Shown one piece after another: positions 25,601 to 28,640 of a stretch of DNA of 28,640 bases. Position 1 is the first letter of the stretch, and every line of letters starts with the position of its first letter. Position numbers and translations under genes: made by a program. The notes below the pieces were generated by a model. It made no database searches and was not told where the DNA came from. It saw only the letters and a list, made by a program, of their open reading frames with translations. Source of the stretch: a virus; IMG/VR virus record IMGVR_UViG_3300020450_000073, positions 1 through 28,640 of that record; one strand, written 5' to 3'.

Positions 25601-26894
25601 TAATGTTATTACATTTAATCACGCAGATACATCAAGTGTCAGTGATGTAGACAATAGTGGTACTAATTTCATACAAGATATGACTTTTGATACTTTTGGT
25701 CATGTTCAATCAGTCACATCAGCTGGATTCAGTTTAGGTAATGGACAACTTACAATGAATACTTCTGGTAGTGGTTTAAGTGGTTCACAAACATTTACAG
25801 CTAATGCTACAGGTAATTCAATATTTACTGTCACATTAAATTCAGACACTGGTTCAAATGCAGATACAGTTGCATTAAGAGATACTAATGGAAATATTGC
25901 TGCTAATTTCTTTAAAACAGATGATGCAAACAATATTTCATCTGGAAGCGTTACTAAGTTATTTGCTGAATCAGGTAATGATGGATTTATTAGATATGCT
26001 CAACCTGCAGCAGTAAGACAATTTATAAACGTTGCTGATGGAGCTACAAATACTACAAATCCAAATAATGCTACTATAACAGTATCAGCTGGAACATCAC
26101 TAAGTGGTGGAGGTTCATTTACAACTGACCAATCAAGTAATGGTACAATTACAATTAATCATGCTGATACATCCAGTCAAGGTTCTGTAAATAATAGTGG
26201 TAGAACATACATACAAGATATTACACTTGATACTCATGGTCACGTTACTGCTATTAATTCAGCTACAGAAACTGCAGTATCAGATACAGGTACACCAGCT
26301 ATTACAAGTAATGGTTCATCACCATCATTAAATTCTGGTATAAGTGATGCAGAAATAAGAACCTTAATTGGAGCTGGTACTTCATCATTCTCAGGAGCAT
26401 ATGCTGATTTAAGTGGTAAACCAACAATACCTACAAATAATAATCAATTAACAAATGGCGCTGGATATAGTACTTTTACATCAAACCAAGGATTAAATAC
26501 TAATGATAATGTTAGGTTTGACGGATTAAGAGTTGGTGATTTAACATCAGCTCCAGCAAATACTATTCAATGTACTGGAGATATTGTAGCGTTTGCAAGT
26601 TCAGATGAAAGATTAAAAGATAACTTATCACCAATAAGTAATTCATTAGAAAAAGTTGGACAATTAAAAGGTTATGAGTTTGATTGGAATGATAAACAAG
26701 AAGTATATGCAGGTCATGACGTTGGTGTGTTAGCTCAAGAGGTAGAAAAAGTGGTACCAGAAATTGTAGAAACAAGAGAACATGACGGATATAAAGCAGT
26801 TAAATACGAAAAATTAGTACCATTATTAATAAATGCTATTAATGATTTAAAAGCTGAAATTGAAGAACTAAAAGATATAAATAAGAAGGTATAA
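22638..26894 (+). CDS. Large tail fibre with C-terminal S74 self-cleaving chaperone
   Basis: This 1418-aa protein is a trimeric-fibre type protein. Residues 1-200 form an attachment region with a beta module (VLTQSGGFSGTL, residues about 129-140). Residues about 208-470 have about ten helical repeats of 26-27 residues (AINELETGIRG, AVNELETAIRG, AIAEHETQIG, AINELHGEIN), suggesting a triple coiled-coil shaft. Then come beta-helix modules (NLTVGGNTTLG, GDLTVNGTNT) and two HADTSS...GHV units near residues 996 and 1175. The last 100 residues are a peptidase S74 intramolecular chaperone: SSDERLKDN with S1322 and K1327 as the likely Ser-Lys dyad, VLAQEVEKVVPEIV and a final coiled coil. S74 domains fold the trimer and then cut themselves off. 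It probably recognises the host. The start is coupled by TAATG. Confidence 0.88.
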   Translation: MAIRDEVRIFKSSTLEEFRQKSNELSIRNVGDDNLIHTNIADKKESFTAAASQKFFELSGRFEILPDQTIDKTTGVAEAYRVGAVRVTKQGTALVQGLESANFKVPNYTLKVTLTGSPTIPAEFVENAVLTQSGGFSGTLLSADSTTLRFKSFTGTFNTGQNLGIPHTNVDKRVVAGNISAKTDIDAGHGILIELITGASANDVIIVDSTSLVDAVNELQDDVGIVENLSTSAKVLTLAVNEHETDLFGTGNVTFSGLSSTGFQDAIEEVRTELGAHTSLGTTFTTNVVGAVNELETAIRGSGSNYTLGTDSSNIISAINELETGIRGSTSDYATTVNAGSITQDIDTLDAELGTITAGAMGTTASTVSGAIAEHETQIGNANINSIASGNNTITGALVQLHTELGSASLDTGATTHAGAINELHGEINSNDTDIATINTKLGTISAAAFGTSASTVSTAIAELHTDVDARVKLVSGSEQTLASDLKLGSGKTLDLSDGTLLLAAGGAGSVSSFGTAFLQVDGNLTSSPMGVRVDRDHITPSGSMTNHDVELQWDETQVASNAKRAWRLKGMADNGSANTADIVTFYNAEDLITNNAESGISVTWDSTNQNFDFDVNDPTISLTGDVTGSATMTNLGNVSIATTIAANSIALGTDTVGNYVSTIAGTSNEIEVSGSGSETATVTIGLPNDVTIGQDLSVTRDVAITRNLTVGGNTTLGNQSSDTVSIPGNLTITGDLTVNGTNTILNTATLEVEDTLILTGTAGTEPSTGGFGIETRLFTGTSVPSGAASNVTGTHSLVYNFATDQWEADGSLVLSEATLGTAKVENTDFGSGKDLVFAAGSGLSEAVTGLSGNTFTVTYTNTDKGSSQLFYKTFTTDAGSNVVASANNDTIDFEGGTGLTTTGSADKVSIKLDDTSVTAGSYGSGTAIPTFTVDAQGRLTAAGTVSVDTYSGWNLTVAGTDRGNISENENVSFVGGTAIDATYSATNNVITFNHADTSSVSDVDNSGTNFIQDMTFDTFGHVQSVTSAGFSLGNGQLTMNTSGSGLSGSQTFTANATGNSIFTVTLNSDTGSNADTVALRDTNGNIAANFFKTDDANNISSGSVTKLFAESGNDGFIRYAQPAAVRQFINVADGATNTTNPNNATITVSAGTSLSGGGSFTTDQSSNGTITINHADTSSQGSVNNSGRTYIQDITLDTHGHVTAINSATETAVSDTGTPAITSNGSSPSLNSGISDAEIRTLIGAGTSSFSGAYADLSGKPTIPTNNNQLTNGAGYSTFTSNQGLNTNDNVRFDGLRVGDLTSAPANTIQCTGDIVAFASSDERLKDNLSPISNSLEKVGQLKGYEFDWNDKQEVYAGHDVGVLAQEVEKVVPEIVETREHDGYKAVKYEKLVPLLINAINDLKAEIEELKDINKKV
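23259..24047 (+). repeat. About 27-residue helical repeats in the fibre shaft
   Basis: Motif starts fall near residues 212, 235, 263, 289, 316, 342, 369, 395, 418, 435 and 459, mostly 26-27 apart. The consensus is roughly xxAINELETxIG, separated by Gly/Thr/Ser turns. The copies are diverged at DNA level. Confidence 0.7.
24783..24890 (+). repeat. Beta-module shared between the two fibre genes, copy 1
   Basis: ACTTTAGGT, ATCATCTGATAC and GGTAATTTAACA blocks occur in the same order at 28317-28425 in the next fibre gene. Both translate to a TLGxxSSDTVxxxGNLTxxGxLTVxGT pattern. Confidence 0.65.
26598..26891 (+). other. Peptidase S74 chaperone domain of the fibre
   Basis: Residues 1321-1418: SSDERLKDN start motif, GYEFDWN, GVLAQEVEKVVPEIV, a GYKAVKYEKLVPLLINAI core and a terminal helix. 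Predicted autocleavage falls just before the Ser of SDERLK, releasing about 97 residues. Confidence 0.88.
26876..26883 (+). promoter_or_regulatory. T4-type late promoter motif TATAAATA before the 112-aa gene
   Basis: An exact TATAAATA in the last fibre codons ends 18 nt before ATG 26902. A transcript starting near 26890 would have a leader of about 12 nt. AAGAAGG (26883-26889) lies at the edge of the predicted start. It would allow separate expression of the small fibre-associated genes. Confidence 0.4.
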
Positions 26895-26901
26895 AGAATA
26901 A

Positions 26902-27240
26902 ATGGCTGTTTACTCTAATATAGTTATAGACCAAGGAGCAGATTACACAGCTTCTATCGATGTGACTGATGCAGATGGAGATGCCGTTGATTTGACTGGA
27001 CATACAGGTAAAGGTCAAATAAGGAAATCATATGCATCATCAACAGCTGTAGATTTTACTGTAAATGTAAAAGCACCAGCAACTAATGGAGTATTAACAA
27101 TTGGTTTGACAAATGTACAAACTAATGCTATGAAAGCTGGACGTTATGTATATGATGTAGAAATAACAAGTTCAGCTGGTACAAAAACAAGAGTTTTAGA
27201 AGGACAAGTAGAAATAACACCTGGAGTAACGCAAACATAA
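26902..27240 (+). CDS. Small Ig-like/BppU-N-like virion protein (112 aa)
   Basis: The protein is an all-beta domain: YSNIVIDQGADYTASIDVTD, then DLTGHTGKGQIRKSY, VLTIGLTNVQTNAMKAGRYV and YDVEITSSAGTKTRVLEGQV. This order (strand, acidic turn, DLTG, IRKS, GxYxYDVE) resembles the N-terminal domain of BppU-type baseplate proteins and small structural proteins of marine T4-like phages. It starts after the fibre and is coupled to the next gene by TAATG. It probably acts as a fibre adaptor or decoration protein. Family resemblance is by eye. Confidence 0.7.
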   Translation: MAVYSNIVIDQGADYTASIDVTDADGDAVDLTGHTGKGQIRKSYASSTAVDFTVNVKAPATNGVLTIGLTNVQTNAMKAGRYVYDVEITSSAGTKTRVLEGQVEITPGVTQT

Positions 27241-27485
27241 TGCCTAATTATAAAGCAAGAATAAATCAAGATGCAAACCTAAAGAGTAAGGTTAAAGGCA
27301 ATCCAGATAAAATTGTAGCTCAAACTTTAAAGGTTGGTAATGTTGGATTATCAGACTTAACTGATGTTAATCCTACTAACCTTGGAGATGGAGCCCTTTT
27401 ACAATATAATGCTGCATCAGCTCAATGGGACGCTAAAACAAATATTGATAACGGAAACCTAGTAATAACAGGGGGAGTATTTTAA
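27240..27485 (+). CDS. Small fibre-associated protein (81 aa)
   Basis: A basic N-terminus (MPNYKARINQDANLKSKVKG) and a short beta strand precede LSDLTDVNPTNLGDGALLQY and NAASAQWDAKT, a motif frequent in tail-fibre proteins (beta prism segments ending in W-x-x-KT). It ends ITGGVF. It starts by TAATG coupling and ends 3 nt before the next fibre gene. It could be an adaptor or a fibre head piece detached as its own gene. Confidence 0.72.
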   Translation: MPNYKARINQDANLKSKVKGNPDKIVAQTLKVGNVGLSDLTDVNPTNLGDGALLQYNAASAQWDAKTNIDNGNLVITGGVF

Positions 27486-27488
27486 AAA

Positions 27489-28640
27489 ATGGCAGCTTTA
27501 ACAAGAATAAAACATCTTACCAGTTCAGGAACTACTGCACCAAGTAGTTTATTAAAAACTGGTGAGATTGCATATACATTTGGCGCTGGGACACAAGCTA
27601 ATGGTGGTGGAAGAGTTTATATAGGTGTTGGTGCAGAATCTGGTGGTATTGCAAGTGGTCAAGAAATAGTAGGTGGTAAGTATTTTACAGATTTATTAGA
27701 CCATGCACATGGAACTACAACTGCAAATAGTGCATTAATTGTAGATAGTGCAAAACACATAACAGAATTAAATATTGGAAGTTTAGCTCTTGAAGCATCA
27801 GGTGGTTCAGGACAAGTAGTCACAGCAATATCTACTGATACTTCAATGGGTGGAGGTTCAGCTTCTAACGCAAACCTTGCAACTCAATTAGCTATTAAAA
27901 CTTATGTTGATGCTCAAGTCACAGCACAAGATTTAGATTTTCAAGGCGATACAGGTGGTGCTTTATCTATAGATTTAGATTCAGAAGTATTTACAATTGC
28001 TGGTACAGCTAATGAAATAGAAACAGCAGGTTCTGGTAATACTATAACTATTGGTTTACCAACCAATGTAGATATTACTGGTGATTTAGATGTAGCAACT
28101 TTAGATGTTGCAACTTCAGCTGAAATAGCTTCAGCTAAAATAGAAGATTTAACAAACAATAGAGTAGTAATTGTAGGTACTGGTGGCGAACTAGAAGATG
28201 ATGGAAACTTTGTATTTGATGGCACAACTTTAAATGTTGGTGCAGGTAATTTTACAGTTGCTCAAGGTACTGGTAATACAGTTGTTGGTGGAACATTACA
28301 AGTAAATGGAAACGTTACTTTAGGTGATTCATCATCTGATACTGTTCAAACTCAAGGTAATTTAACAGTTGGTGGAAACTTAACTGTTCAAGGTACAACT
28401 ACATCAGTTAATTCAACACAAACAACTTTAACTGACCCAATGATAGAATTGGCAAAAGATACTTCTTCTGCTGATGGTCTTGATAGAGGGGTAAGATTTA
28501 AATACCATAATGGTTCAGCAGTTAAAGATGGATTCTTTGGTTTAGATATACAAACAGAAAGATTTATATTTACTAAAGATGAAGATTTCTCAGGTGGAGA
28601 AAATGCTTCAACTCCTTTCCATGATGCTCAGTTTGGCGGT
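27489..28640 (+). CDS. Second tail fibre, N-terminal part (truncated by window end)
   Basis: The frame opens at ATG 27489 (MAALTRIKHLTSSGTTAPSS) and is open for 384 codons to the last base. The N-terminus with TGEIAYTFGAG and GRVYIGVGAES resembles the head domain of T4-like marine fibres. A central region (GLPTNVDITGDLDVATLDV) is followed by beta repeats, including TLGDSSSDTVQTQGNLTVGG and GNLTVQGTTTSVNSTQTTLT, similar to modules in the 1418-aa fibre. The last visible part (DRGVRFKYHNGSAVKDGFFG, then IQTERFIFTKDEDF) is a common fibre domain. No S74 domain is visible; the C-terminus is outside the window. Confidence 0.8.
   Translation, partial: MAALTRIKHLTSSGTTAPSSLLKTGEIAYTFGAGTQANGGGRVYIGVGAESGGIASGQEIVGGKYFTDLLDHAHGTTTANSALIVDSAKHITELNIGSLALEASGGSGQVVTAISTDTSMGGGSASNANLATQLAIKTYVDAQVTAQDLDFQGDTGGALSIDLDSEVFTIAGTANEIETAGSGNTITIGLPTNVDITGDLDVATLDVATSAEIASAKIEDLTNNRVVIVGTGGELEDDGNFVFDGTTLNVGAGNFTVAQGTGNTVVGGTLQVNGNVTLGDSSSDTVQTQGNLTVGGNLTVQGTTTSVNSTQTTLTDPMIELAKDTSSADGLDRGVRFKYHNGSAVKDGFFGLDIQTERFIFTKDEDFSGGENASTPFHDAQFGG
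28317..28425 (+). repeat. Beta-module shared between the two fibre genes, copy 2
   Basis: This is the partner of 24783-24890, with the same block order at DNA and protein level. It could serve as a recombination site between fibre genes. Confidence 0.65.

Overview
The window is part of the virion-structure region of a T4-like contractile-tailed phage (myovirus), almost certainly marine. The genes are packed with 1-nt TAATG junctions or short gaps. Base composition is strongly AT-rich (about one third G+C by eye), as in T4-like phages of SAR11 or picocyanobacteria. The gene set (gp32, gp4, gp26, gp48, gp53, gp27-like hub, lysozyme-less gp5, gp25, gp6, gp7-like, gp8, a DUF4815 protein and S74-chaperoned fibres) fits marine T4-like phages better than coliphage T4. 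No host gene, tRNA, rRNA, CRISPR array or insertion sequence was seen, and no gene-free stretch exceeds 60 bases.

Layout. Bases 1-300 hold the 3' end of the ssDNA-binding protein gp32 (+), ending at a terminator. Bases 343-5269 are a minus-strand operon, in transcription order: gp4 nuclease, an unassigned 214-aa structural protein, a gp54-like tail-tube/baseplate protein, gp26, a 46-codon ORF, a two-TM 125-aa protein and a 628-aa tape-measure-like protein. A 54-bp divergent spacer carries T4-type late promoter motifs on both strands. From 5324 to the end, plus-strand genes build the baseplate from hub outwards: gp48, gp53, hub (gp27-like), spike gp5, an unknown helical 422-aa protein, gp25, gp6, gp7-like, gp8, an 1831-aa DUF4815 protein, a small coiled coil, a 1418-aa S74 fibre, two small fibre-associated proteins and the start of a second fibre.

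How they work together. The minus operon appears to supply head completion, tail-tube initiation, tail-assembly chaperone and tape measure. The plus operon supplies hub, wedge and peripheral fibres.

Most notable observations. (1) gp26 ends on a correctly phased T_TTT_TTT slippery heptamer. A -1 shift there opens a frame running uninterrupted into the 46-codon ORF, which lacks its own ribosome binding site. This is the classic G/GT tail-chaperone arrangement, followed by a membrane protein and a tape-measure candidate. (2) GATC was not found anywhere. (3) GTTAC/GTAAC occurs only where a flanking base makes a CG dinucleotide, while GTCAC/GTGAC is common and is made by unusual synonymous codons; this suggests selection against specific words. 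(4) Several baseplate proteins carry related beta-rich inserted modules, in one case nested.
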